Source: an uncultured Oscillospiraceae bacterium
GTDB taxonomy: Bacteria; Bacillota; Clostridia; Oscillospirales; Acutalibacteraceae
NCBI GenBank assembly: GCA_949289045.1
Contig: CASEMN010000002.1
Location: 1-64,000, forward strand
Direction of reading: 5' to 3'
DNA length: 64,000 nt
Shown here one piece after another: positions 42,803 to 49,943 of this stretch. The position numbers and the translations under genes are program-made. Position 1 is the stretch's first letter. Each line of letters starts with the position of its first letter. Under the pieces are notes generated by a model that saw nothing but the letters and a program-made list of their open reading frames with translations, was not told where the DNA came from and searched no databases.

Positions 42803-44871
42803 AGGCTGCCTCCTTTAAGAATTTTTACTATCCGGCTTTTTTCGATTTTAAGAATATTATATATAATTATAAGCGTTTCTATTGCCGCAAGCAGCAAACA
42901 TCCCAAAATTATCAAAGCCGGATTTGCAAGCTTTAAGAAACCATTCAGAATGAGCGCCGCCGTAAAACCCACACCGATTACTCCGAAGGTTATGGCAAAA
43001 ATTTTAAGATTCCTTTGGAATATACCGTAACCCAGCACTTTTTTAATTGCAAGCTCTTTGGCGTGAATGGTATATTCCATTTTTATAACTATGCTTATCA
43101 TACAGGTTTCAAGCAGCAGCATCATTACGAGAATTATACATGCCAAGGACAGAACTTTCACCGTTTTTGCGTTGATACTCAGAAAGGTTTCATAAACATT
43201 ATCAATTTTAATAAATTCAGGATCAAGTTTATATCCGTCCCGCCTTGCAAAATCGAGCACTTCTTCCGCAGAAACCTCATAAATAGTAAGACTTCCATAT
43301 AAAGGACTAATAAAACCGTCTCGGCTATTTACATTATTAACATAATCTGTATCCACGCAGTCAACGGATTGCTTGCTTTCATCAATATTGCTAAAGCAAA
43401 TAACAGGATTTTTACATATTTTTCCGCCGCCGGTATAATTGTCGTAAAAAGCAAAAAACTCAATGTCGCTTTTATAGGTTATAATTTCAGGTTTAAAGTC
43501 GTGCGCAAAAAGATATCCGTTCATTCCGTTTAGAGATGGAGAAAAGAAATAGGTAACCTCTTCTTTATATCCCGCAAACTCCGGAGTTATAATGTATACA
43601 GTTTCTTCATCCAAATTAACGTTTTTAAGCTCTGGTATACTTTCAATTAAATTTTCCTTGGCGTACCTGTTACATACAACTGCATCATACTGACCGCCAG
43701 GACCAAGATTTCCAATGGACGCCTGAACTAAAACTTTTCCTTCTTTAAAAAGTTCCTGCGTCAATCGATACATAAACACATCTCTGTCATACCATAAGTC
43801 GTCACTGACTTTGGTGGCTTCATCTCCTGTACTGTTCATTGGGAGAAGCTTATCGGTGTCAATAGAAACATCTAAAAATGAATAGTTTGAATATTTTTTA
43901 TAAATATTCTCCTGCTGACGTAAATCTGTTGTTTGTGAAATTATTCCGAAACTTACAGCCGTGACCATAATCGTAAGAACGCAGGTAATAAGCTTTAAGA
44001 CATAACTTGCAGACAGAAGCGCCGGAGAAGAGTAAGCTGAGGCAAAACCTCTGTGCAGATCAACGCGTAAAAGAGGCAGGAGGAAAAGTGCATTTGCTAT
44101 AACAAGCAAGGCAAACATAATAAGAGTAATTTTCATAGAGAACAGAGAGGATGCAAATATAGAAGAAACTCCGAAAGTTAAAACTCCTACAACTGAAAAA
44201 ACCAAAGTATCGGCAACCACTTTTTTAAGGTAAATTACAAACGGCTTTTCACCGAGAATATATTTTACAGCAGCCTCACCTTTCATGAAGCTTACTTCAT
44301 ACAAACACACGGCTCCGATTATCGCAATCGCAAAAAGCCAAATAACAAGCTGCAAAGCAAAAGGCTCACTTGATATAGGATTTGAATCTTTATTCTCCCA
44401 TTTATCAGCTACATCCATACTTTTTTCAGCAGCACTGACAAAAGCAGTTTTTTCGGCATCCCCGCCTATATAATAAACTTTAACATAGCCATCGCTAAGA
44501 GGATATTCTTCAATATCTTTAATTTCTATTACAGTATCTGAAAGGAAAACGGACTTATAGGTACCCTCTTTCATAAGACACTTATCTTCTACAAATTTGC
44601 GTGCCGCAGAGTCGGTGCAGTATGCAGTACCATAAAAATTTGTTTCAAATTTATCGTTATCTAATGTATAAATGAACGCCGATGCTCCGGAAGAATAAAC
44701 CGCTTCTTTTATACTGTTTAAAATTTCTCCCGCAGAATCTTCCTCATGGATATGAATTTCTACATAATCCGGATAAGGAATTGTTGTAACATGAAGCTGA
44801 CAAATCAGCCCGGTACATGCAGCGACAACCGAAAGTATAAATAAAGTTATGGCATATTTAACATATTTCAA
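42799..44871 (-). CDS. Bacteriocin-associated integral membrane protein (putative immunity permease)
   Basis: 690-residue membrane protein. One helix near the N-terminus, four in the middle (about 185-330), a large external domain (about 335-585) and three C-terminal helices (about 595-685). This FtsX-like layout and the genetic context match the TIGR01654 bacteriocin-associated membrane proteins. The start chosen is TTG with AAGGAGG 8 bases upstream; a reading 24 codons longer would overlap the bacteriocin gene without a ribosome site. It is followed by the ATPase in ATGA overlap. Probably protects the producer, possibly by removing or exporting the bacteriocin. Confidence 0.8.
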   Translation of the reverse strand: MKYVKYAITLFILSVVAACTGLICQLHVTTIPYPDYVEIHIHEEDSAGEILNSIKEAVYSSGASAFIYTLDNDKFETNFYGTAYCTDSAARKFVEDKCLMKEGTYKSVFLSDTVIEIKDIEEYPLSDGYVKVYYIGGDAEKTAFVSAAEKSMDVADKWENKDSNPISSEPFALQLVIWLFAIAIIGAVCLYEVSFMKGEAAVKYILGEKPFVIYLKKVVADTLVFSVVGVLTFGVSSIFASSLFSMKITLIMFALLVIANALFLLPLLRVDLHRGFASAYSSPALLSASYVLKLITCVLTIMVTAVSFGIISQTTDLRQQENIYKKYSNYSFLDVSIDTDKLLPMNSTGDEATKVSDDLWYDRDVFMYRLTQELFKEGKVLVQASIGNLGPGGQYDAVVCNRYAKENLIESIPELKNVNLDEETVYIITPEFAGYKEEVTYFFSPSLNGMNGYLFAHDFKPEIITYKSDIEFFAFYDNYTGGGKICKNPVICFSNIDESKQSVDCVDTDYVNNVNSRDGFISPLYGSLTIYEVSAEEVLDFARRDGYKLDPEFIKIDNVYETFLSINAKTVKVLSLACIILVMMLLLETCMISIVIKMEYTIHAKELAIKKVLGYGIFQRNLKIFAITFGVIGVGFTAALILNGFLKLANPALIILGCLLLAAIETLIIIYNILKIEKSRIVKILKGGSL

Positions 44872-44886
44872 TACATCCGCCTCCTT

Positions 44887-44921
44887 CCGAAAACGGCAGC
44901 AGGCTTTCAAGCCTGCCGCCG
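44887..44921 (-). terminator. Attenuator-like hairpin between bacteriocin and permease genes
   Basis: 13-base stem with arms CGGCGGCAGGCTT and AAGCCTGCTGCCG (one G-T pair) and a 2-base loop, followed by TTTTCGG on the minus strand. It begins 9 bases past the bacteriocin stop and would let more bacteriocin than permease mRNA be made. Confidence 0.7.
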
Positions 44922-44929
44922 CAAAACTA

Positions 44930-45292
44930 TTAATAATATGCATAATATTGAGCTACAGCATTATCTTCAATTCTGATATCGACCCGATTTGTCCACTCAC
45001 CCGGACGTCCCTCTCTTGTTGTATCGCTTCTGCCAGCAGCTGTAACCATTCCCATATGTTTTTTGGTTGTGTGAAAAACTTTTATGGCAGCTTCATTAGT
45101 TAAGTACTCACTGTATTCGGCCCAAATTATTCCCTTGTCATCATCAAAATAGTGGTAAACATAAAAATCCTCATAGCTTACACCAACATTATGTGATACC
45201 ACACAAGAATCATTATACGCACTTACCAATATAAAGGAAGACAGGACAACCAGCATAGCGATAGCCGCAACTATTCTTTTAGTTAATTTCAT
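44930..45292 (-). CDS. Lactococcin-972-like bacteriocin precursor
   Basis: Secreted peptide of 120 residues. A Sec signal peptide (about 1-25, cleavage after ILVSA) precedes a mature part of about 95. The C-terminal half follows the lactococcin-972 pattern: YSEY, then HTTKKHMGMVTAAGR, then GRPGEWTN, then the aromatic end AQYYAYY. In lactococcin 972 the matching blocks are YSNY, SKTHSATV, AGVWAKA and SFYYNFW. Lactococcin 972 binds lipid II and blocks septum formation. The following permease and ATPase are the partners expected for this family. The N-terminal mature region is longer and more acidic than usual. ATG with AGAGAAGAGA upstream. Confidence 0.72.
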   Translation of the reverse strand: MKLTKRIVAAIAMLVVLSSFILVSAYNDSCVVSHNVGVSYEDFYVYHYFDDDKGIIWAEYSEYLTNEAAIKVFHTTKKHMGMVTAAGRSDTTREGRPGEWTNRVDIRIEDNAVAQYYAYY

Positions 45293-45373
45293 AAATATTC
45301 TCTTCTCTAAAATTTATAAGATCAAGTAATATAATGAGAACATTGGAATCGCCACCTTAAATACTTATGCATT

Positions 45374-45401
45374 TAAATAACAAATCTATATTTGTTATTT
45401 A
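45374..45401 (-). promoter_or_regulatory. Hairpin in the bacteriocin leader
   Basis: Perfect 12-base arms TAAATAACAAAT / ATTTGTTATTTA with a 4-base loop, about 20-50 bases into the expected 130-base leader. It could stabilise the mRNA or be a regulator site. Confidence 0.5.
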
Positions 45402-45429
45402 TTTTAATAATCATTTAGTTTCTGTAGTA

Positions 45430-45458
45430 ATATTATCACATTTATTGTAAAATGTAAA
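45430..45458 (-). promoter_or_regulatory. Promoter of the bacteriocin operon
   Basis: On the minus strand TTTACA (45453-45458), 17-base spacer, TAATAT (45430-45435). The spacer holds an ACATTT / AAATGT inverted repeat that could be an operator. Confidence 0.6.
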
Positions 45459-45526
45459 CAGTTTTCTTAAAAGATAAAAAATAAAAATATGCATTCATTA
45501 CTATAGATGTTAGCATAAACATATAA

Positions 45527-45557
45527 AAAAGGATATCCGAAAAACGGATATCCTTTT
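45527..45557. terminator. Terminator of the pyr-ruvX operon
   Basis: AAAAGGATATCCG / CGGATATCCTTTT with a 5-base loop, 7 bases past ruvX; T-run on the minus strand. Confidence 0.9.
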
Positions 45558-45563
45558 GCTTTT

Positions 45564-45989
45564 TTAACTTTCTGAACGGTTCTTTCTGTAACTCATGTAG
45601 CTTTCGAGAATCATCACCGCCGAAACTGCATCGACGATATTCTTTCTCTTTTTGCCGCAGACATTGACCGTACTCAAAGCGTTATGAGCTGCAACGGTTG
45701 TAAGCCTTTCGTCCCAAAGGGCTGTTTCAATTCCGCTTTTTTCGGCAATAAGCTTTGAAAAGCCCTCGCACTTTTCGGCTCTCGCACCTAAAGTGCCGTC
45801 CATATTCTTGGGATAGCCCACCACTATGAGCTTTGCTCCACGCTTTTTGGCTTCTGAAACTACCTCGTCCGCCGCCTTTTCCTCGTCGGTTTCAAAAATC
45901 ACTCCCGCAGGAGAAGCAAGCATTTCCAGAGCGTCGCACACAGCAAGTCCCGTTCTCGAGTCCCCGTAATCAACAGACAATATCACCAT
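45564..45989 (-). CDS. ruvX: RuvX/YqgF Holliday junction resolvase-like nuclease
   Basis: RNase-H-fold nuclease of 141 residues implicated in Holliday junction resolution and in 16S rRNA 5' end processing. Catalytic acidic residues are seen in LSVDYGDSRTGLAV (Asp about 6), LWDERLTT (about 94) and DAVSAVMIL (about 122); GYPKNMDGTLG is the family loop. Length normal. It is the last gene after pyrD, 10 bases apart, with GAGGCGG before ATG. Co-transcription with pyr genes is a curiosity of this genome and may be chance. Confidence 0.93.
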   Translation of the reverse strand: MVILSVDYGDSRTGLAVCDALEMLASPAGVIFETDEEKAADEVVSEAKKRGAKLIVVGYPKNMDGTLGARAEKCEGFSKLIAEKSGIETALWDERLTTVAAHNALSTVNVCGKKRKNIVDAVSAVMILESYMSYRKNRSES

Positions 45990-45999
45990 ATTATCCGCC

Positions 46000-46911
46000 T
46001 CACCAGGGCTGAACCTTTCCGACTATTTCGGAAACGCTTTCTATGCCGTTTTTGTCGAGATATTCATTGAGTCCGTCGATTATTTTAACAGGCGCATAAG
46101 CGTCAGAGAACATTGCCGTTCCCACCTGAATGGCGCTTGCTCCTGCCAGCATCATTTCAACTGCATCCTGCCACTTTGCAATTCCGCCCATGCCGATTAC
46201 GGGAATCTTTACACGGTTCGCAACCTGCCATACCATTCTCACAGCCACAGGGAAAACCGCAGGGCCTGACATTCCGCCAACGTTATTGTGGAGAATGGGA
46301 CGACGTGAATTTATATCAATTCTCATGCCAGTAAGGGTATTTATAAGTGAAACTGCGTCTGCTCCCGCCGCTTCTGCCGCCGCTGCGATTTCCGCAATAT
46401 CGGTGACATTGGGGGTAAGCTTTACTATAAGAGGCTGTTTGCAGACCTTTTTAACCATGGAGGTTATGGACTCAACGCTGGCACAGGATGTACCAAAAGA
46501 AGCTCCGCCCTCTTTAACGTTGGGGCAGGAGATATTGAGCTCCACCATATCGACAGAAGTGTCTGCAAGTCTTTCAACTGCCTTGCAGTATTCGTCGGGA
46601 GTGCTTCCCGCAATGTTTGCGATAACCACTGTTCCCTGCTCACTGAGCCAGGGAAGCTCATCCTTAACAAAGCTTTCAACGCCGGGATTCTGAAGTCCCA
46701 CGCTGTTTAAAATTCCGCTGGGAGTTTCGGCAATTCTCACAGGAGGATTTCCGAAACGGGGATTTAAAGTTGTGCCCTTACAGGAAATTCCGCCGAGCCT
46801 TGAAATGGGATAAAACTCATTATATTCTCTTCCGAAACCGTATGTTCCGGAAGCTGTAATGACGGGGTTTTTAAGCTCAACGCCCGCTATATTAACTCTT
46901 AAATCAGCCAT
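46000..46911 (-). CDS. pyrD: Dihydroorotate dehydrogenase, class 1B catalytic subunit
   Basis: FMN enzyme of 303 residues that oxidises dihydroorotate to orotate in pyrimidine synthesis and works with PyrK and NAD. Motifs: TASGTYGFGREY near the N-terminus, GGISCKGTTLNPR, ELNISCPNVKEGGASFG (about 126-142) with the active-site region, VKLTPN (Lys about 164) and the FMN phosphate site GMGGI (about 240). It overlaps the end of pyrK by 8 bases. Confidence 0.95.
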   Translation of the reverse strand: MADLRVNIAGVELKNPVITASGTYGFGREYNEFYPISRLGGISCKGTTLNPRFGNPPVRIAETPSGILNSVGLQNPGVESFVKDELPWLSEQGTVVIANIAGSTPDEYCKAVERLADTSVDMVELNISCPNVKEGGASFGTSCASVESITSMVKKVCKQPLIVKLTPNVTDIAEIAAAAEAAGADAVSLINTLTGMRIDINSRRPILHNNVGGMSGPAVFPVAVRMVWQVANRVKIPVIGMGGIAKWQDAVEMMLAGASAIQVGTAMFSDAYAPVKIIDGLNEYLDKNGIESVSEIVGKVQPW

Positions 46912-47677
46912 TCCACACTACCTCCCTCGAATCAAAAACAGGTCCGTTTTTGCATACATGACGGTAGTGTTCGCCGTCCTTTTCCTTTGTCTTGCAGGCA
47001 CATACAAGGCAGGCTCCGATTCCGCATCCCATTCTCTCTTCGAGAGACACAAAGCAGGGAATACCCTTTGCCTCAGCCATTGCCGCAACATTTTTAAGCA
47101 TGGGTCCCGGTCCGCAGGCAAAAACTGCATCGCAGGGCTTTTCAAGGCGTTCCTTTAAGATATCCGTTACAAAGCCGTGATGACCATAGCTGCCGTCATC
47201 AGTGGTGACAAATACGTTTTCACAGACCTCTTTGAAATCGTCCTCTAAAATAAGAGCCGATTTACTGCGGAAGCCTAAAATTGCATCGGCTTTTTTGCCG
47301 TAAACTTTGCTTGTCTCCAAAAGCGGAGGAACACCGATTCCGCCGCCTACAAAGACAACGTTTTCATATTTTTTATCAGTGGGGAATCCGTTGCCGAGAG
47401 GGCCGAGGACATTTATTATATCCCCTTCCTTTCTCTCGGAAAGCCATAAGGTTCCCTCGCCCCTCACTTCAAAGACAATGCGAAGTGTGCCCTTGTTTTT
47501 ATCTATTCCGCAAAGGGAAATAGGACGGCGCAGGGTTTTGCCGTCACAGAGAATATTTACAAACTGTCCCGCCTTTGCTCTTTCGGCAATTTCCGGGGCT
47601 TCAATTGTAAAATCAAAAGCTGTACTGTTAAGCTTATTGACAGCTAAAATTTTGAAATCATCCTGGATATATTTCAT
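46904..47677 (-). CDS. pyrK: Dihydroorotate dehydrogenase electron transfer subunit
   Basis: 257-residue partner of PyrD that passes electrons from FMN through an iron-sulfur cluster and FAD to NAD. Ferredoxin-reductase fold: FAD site LRRPISLCGID (about 50), NAD site FVGGGIGVPPLLE (about 109). The [2Fe-2S] cluster has Cys in EERMGCGIGACLVCACKTKE (about 214-230) and HVCKNGPVF. Length normal. 17 bases after pyrF. Confidence 0.95.
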   Translation of the reverse strand: MKYIQDDFKILAVNKLNSTAFDFTIEAPEIAERAKAGQFVNILCDGKTLRRPISLCGIDKNKGTLRIVFEVRGEGTLWLSERKEGDIINVLGPLGNGFPTDKKYENVVFVGGGIGVPPLLETSKVYGKKADAILGFRSKSALILEDDFKEVCENVFVTTDDGSYGHHGFVTDILKERLEKPCDAVFACGPGPMLKNVAAMAEAKGIPCFVSLEERMGCGIGACLVCACKTKEKDGEHYRHVCKNGPVFDSREVVWNG

Positions 47678-47694
47678 CTTTACCTCCGGGAAAT

Positions 47695-48630
47695 TTATTT
47701 TTTAAGAGCGGGAATAAAAGATGTAATATCATCTCTCATTCTGATTGCCTCACGGCGTGAAGCAGCTGCATAATCCTTTTCGTCGCAGTTTTCTTCCTTT
47801 TTGTATGCGCACATAATTGAACGTGATGCGTTTACTATTGCGCCGATTCCGTTTTCATCAAATGCACCTGCAAGGTTTGCAGCGGAACCGCCCTGTGCAC
47901 CGTAACCGGGAACAAGGAAGAATGTATGGGGAAGAGCTTTTCTAAGCTCTGTAAGCTGGTCGGGATATGTTGCGCCTACAACTGCACCTACGCCTGAATA
48001 GCCTGTTTCTCCCATAAGCTCCTCTCCCCAGCTTTCGCAGAGAGCACCCATCTCTCTGTAAAGAGTGGGACTGTCGCCGATAGGCTTGTCCTGAAGCTCA
48101 CCTGAGGAGGGGTTTGATGTTTTAACGAGAACGAAGATTCCCTTATCCTTTTCACGGCAGATATTGAGAAGAGGCTTAATGCCGTCGCTGCCAAGGTATC
48201 CGTTTACTGTAAGGGCATCGGCTCCGAAAGGCTCAAAGGTCTTATCGTTAACCTTAACTTCACCGAGATGAGCTGCCGCATATGCTTCCATTGTTGTACC
48301 GATATCATTTCTCTTACCGTCGGTTATAACGTACATTCCCTTTTCTTTAGCATAGGCGATTGTATCGTAAAGAGCTTTAACACCCTGCCAGCCGTACATT
48401 TCATAATATGCACACTGGGGCTTTACAGCGGGAACTATATCGCAAAGGGCATCAATAAGTCCCTTATTGAAAAGAAGAAGAGCATGTGCCGCTCCCTCAA
48501 GAGTTTCGCCGTACTTTTTAAAGGCTTCCTCTTTGATATAAGACGGAATATAGTCAAGCTTCGGGTCAAGACCCGCAACAGTGGGGTTACCCGTTTCTTT
48601 AATTTTGGCAATAAGTCTGTCAAGTGACAT
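47695..48630 (-). CDS. pyrF: Orotidine 5'-phosphate decarboxylase (long type)
   Basis: Makes UMP from OMP, last step of de novo pyrimidine synthesis. 311 residues, the long group of OMP decarboxylases. Catalytic Lys-Asp array in ITDGKRNDIGTTMEAYA (about 100-113). VGLDPK is at the N-terminus, as AGLDPKLDYIPSYI. Phosphate-binding end: GYGAQGGSA (about 237). Between pyrC and pyrK in the operon. Confidence 0.94.
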   Translation of the reverse strand: MSLDRLIAKIKETGNPTVAGLDPKLDYIPSYIKEEAFKKYGETLEGAAHALLLFNKGLIDALCDIVPAVKPQCAYYEMYGWQGVKALYDTIAYAKEKGMYVITDGKRNDIGTTMEAYAAAHLGEVKVNDKTFEPFGADALTVNGYLGSDGIKPLLNICREKDKGIFVLVKTSNPSSGELQDKPIGDSPTLYREMGALCESWGEELMGETGYSGVGAVVGATYPDQLTELRKALPHTFFLVPGYGAQGGSAANLAGAFDENGIGAIVNASRSIMCAYKKEENCDEKDYAAASRREAIRMRDDITSFIPALKK

Positions 48631-48645
48631 TTTTCTTCCTCCTCG

Positions 48646-49920
48646 TTATTTATCCTCGTAAACCACTTTGCCGCGGCATACAGTGTACTTTACCCTGCCG
48701 CAAAGCTCGGTGTTTTTAAACGGTGTGTTTTTGGATTTTCCGTGAAGCTTTTCCGGGTCAACAATCCATTTTTCGTCATCGCTGAAAATCGTTACATCCG
48801 CAGGTTTTCCCTCAGCTAAAACTCCTGCTCTTATTTTGAGAATACGTGCAGGATTCTCGCTCATAAGCTCAATGAGCCTCGGTAAAGTGATATAACCCGG
48901 CTTTACAAGATAGGTTATTCCCGCTGCCAAAGAGGTTTCAAGACCAATTGAACCATTGGGAGCGGATACAAAATCCGCCTTTTCCTCGGGAGTATGAGGT
49001 GCGTGGTCCGTTGCGATTGCGTCAATTGTGCCGTCGCATATTCCCTCGATTATAGCGTTTACATCAGCCTGGGTTCTCAGAGGCGGATTCATTCTGTAAT
49101 CGGCATCCATATTCATGACGATTTCATCGGTAAGGGTAAAGTAATGGGGACAGGTTTCACAGGTTACTTTTGCGCCCATTTTCTTTGCGCTTCTTATAAG
49201 CTCCACTGATTTTTCGGTGCTTACATGACAGATGTGAACAGCTGTATCAGAGGAAAATGCAAGAGCTATTTCCCTCGCTGTTCCGGCATCCTCAGCGGCT
49301 CCAGGTATTCCCTTTACGTCAAGAAGAATACTTGAAGCACCGTCGTTTATTTTTCCTCCCGCTGCAAGGCTCATATCCTCACAGTGAGCAAGTACAGGAA
49401 CTCTGAGTCCGTAGGCGTTTATAAGCGCATCATACATAAGCTTTCCCGTAGCAACAGGAACACCGTCATCGGAAAAAGCAGCTGCTCCCGCCTCTTTAAG
49501 AGCCTCCATATCCGTAAGCTCTTTGCCTGAAAGTCCCTTTGTTATTGCCGCTACGGGCAATACTCTCGCATCTGCCTTTTCGGCTTTTTCGAGAATGTAT
49601 TTTACTGTTTCACAGGAGTCAACAGATGGAGATGTATTGGGCATTGCCGCTACTGTTGTAACTCCGCCGGCAGCCGCAGCACGGCAGCCGGTTATAATAT
49701 CTTCCTTATGGGTCTGACCGGGGTCACGCAGGTGAACATGCATATCTACAAGTCCGGCACTGGCGTAAAGACCTTTGCCATCAATTACTCTTTCGGCTTC
49801 TTCCTCTATGCAAGGGTCAATACGCTTTATTATTCCGCCATCAATTAGGATATCCTTTAATGACTCCTCAGTTTTGCCATCACCTATTATTCTGACATTT
49901 TTAATAAGCAGTTCAGCCAT
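48646..49920 (-). CDS. pyrC: Dihydroorotase
   Basis: Zinc amidohydrolase of 424 residues that forms dihydroorotate from carbamoyl aspartate (class I type). Metal ligands: DMHVHLRDPG (about 58-67), HCEDMSLA (about 178), HICHVST (about 231) and Asp in IATDHAPHT (about 304). GGGAGGTAACGTT before ATG. It starts 23 bases after the penicillin-binding protein gene with no terminator between, so the pyr genes probably depend on that promoter at least in part. No PyrR-type attenuator is visible. Confidence 0.95.
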   Translation of the reverse strand: MAELLIKNVRIIGDGKTEESLKDILIDGGIIKRIDPCIEEEAERVIDGKGLYASAGLVDMHVHLRDPGQTHKEDIITGCRAAAAGGVTTVAAMPNTSPSVDSCETVKYILEKAEKADARVLPVAAITKGLSGKELTDMEALKEAGAAAFSDDGVPVATGKLMYDALINAYGLRVPVLAHCEDMSLAAGGKINDGASSILLDVKGIPGAAEDAGTAREIALAFSSDTAVHICHVSTEKSVELIRSAKKMGAKVTCETCPHYFTLTDEIVMNMDADYRMNPPLRTQADVNAIIEGICDGTIDAIATDHAPHTPEEKADFVSAPNGSIGLETSLAAGITYLVKPGYITLPRLIELMSENPARILKIRAGVLAEGKPADVTIFSDDEKWIVDPEKLHGKSKNTPFKNTELCGRVKYTVCRGKVVYEDK

Positions 49921-49943
49921 AACGTTACCTCCCGTTAAAATTT

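Noticed and set aside
44872..44943. 24-residue extension of the bacteriocin permease overlapping the bacteriocin gene
   Set aside because: It would run through the hairpin and has no ribosome site; AAGGAGG precedes the TTG at 44871.
46130..46693. 187-codon plus-strand frame opposite pyrD
   Set aside because: Shadow frame of pyrD; composition follows the codon structure of the real gene.
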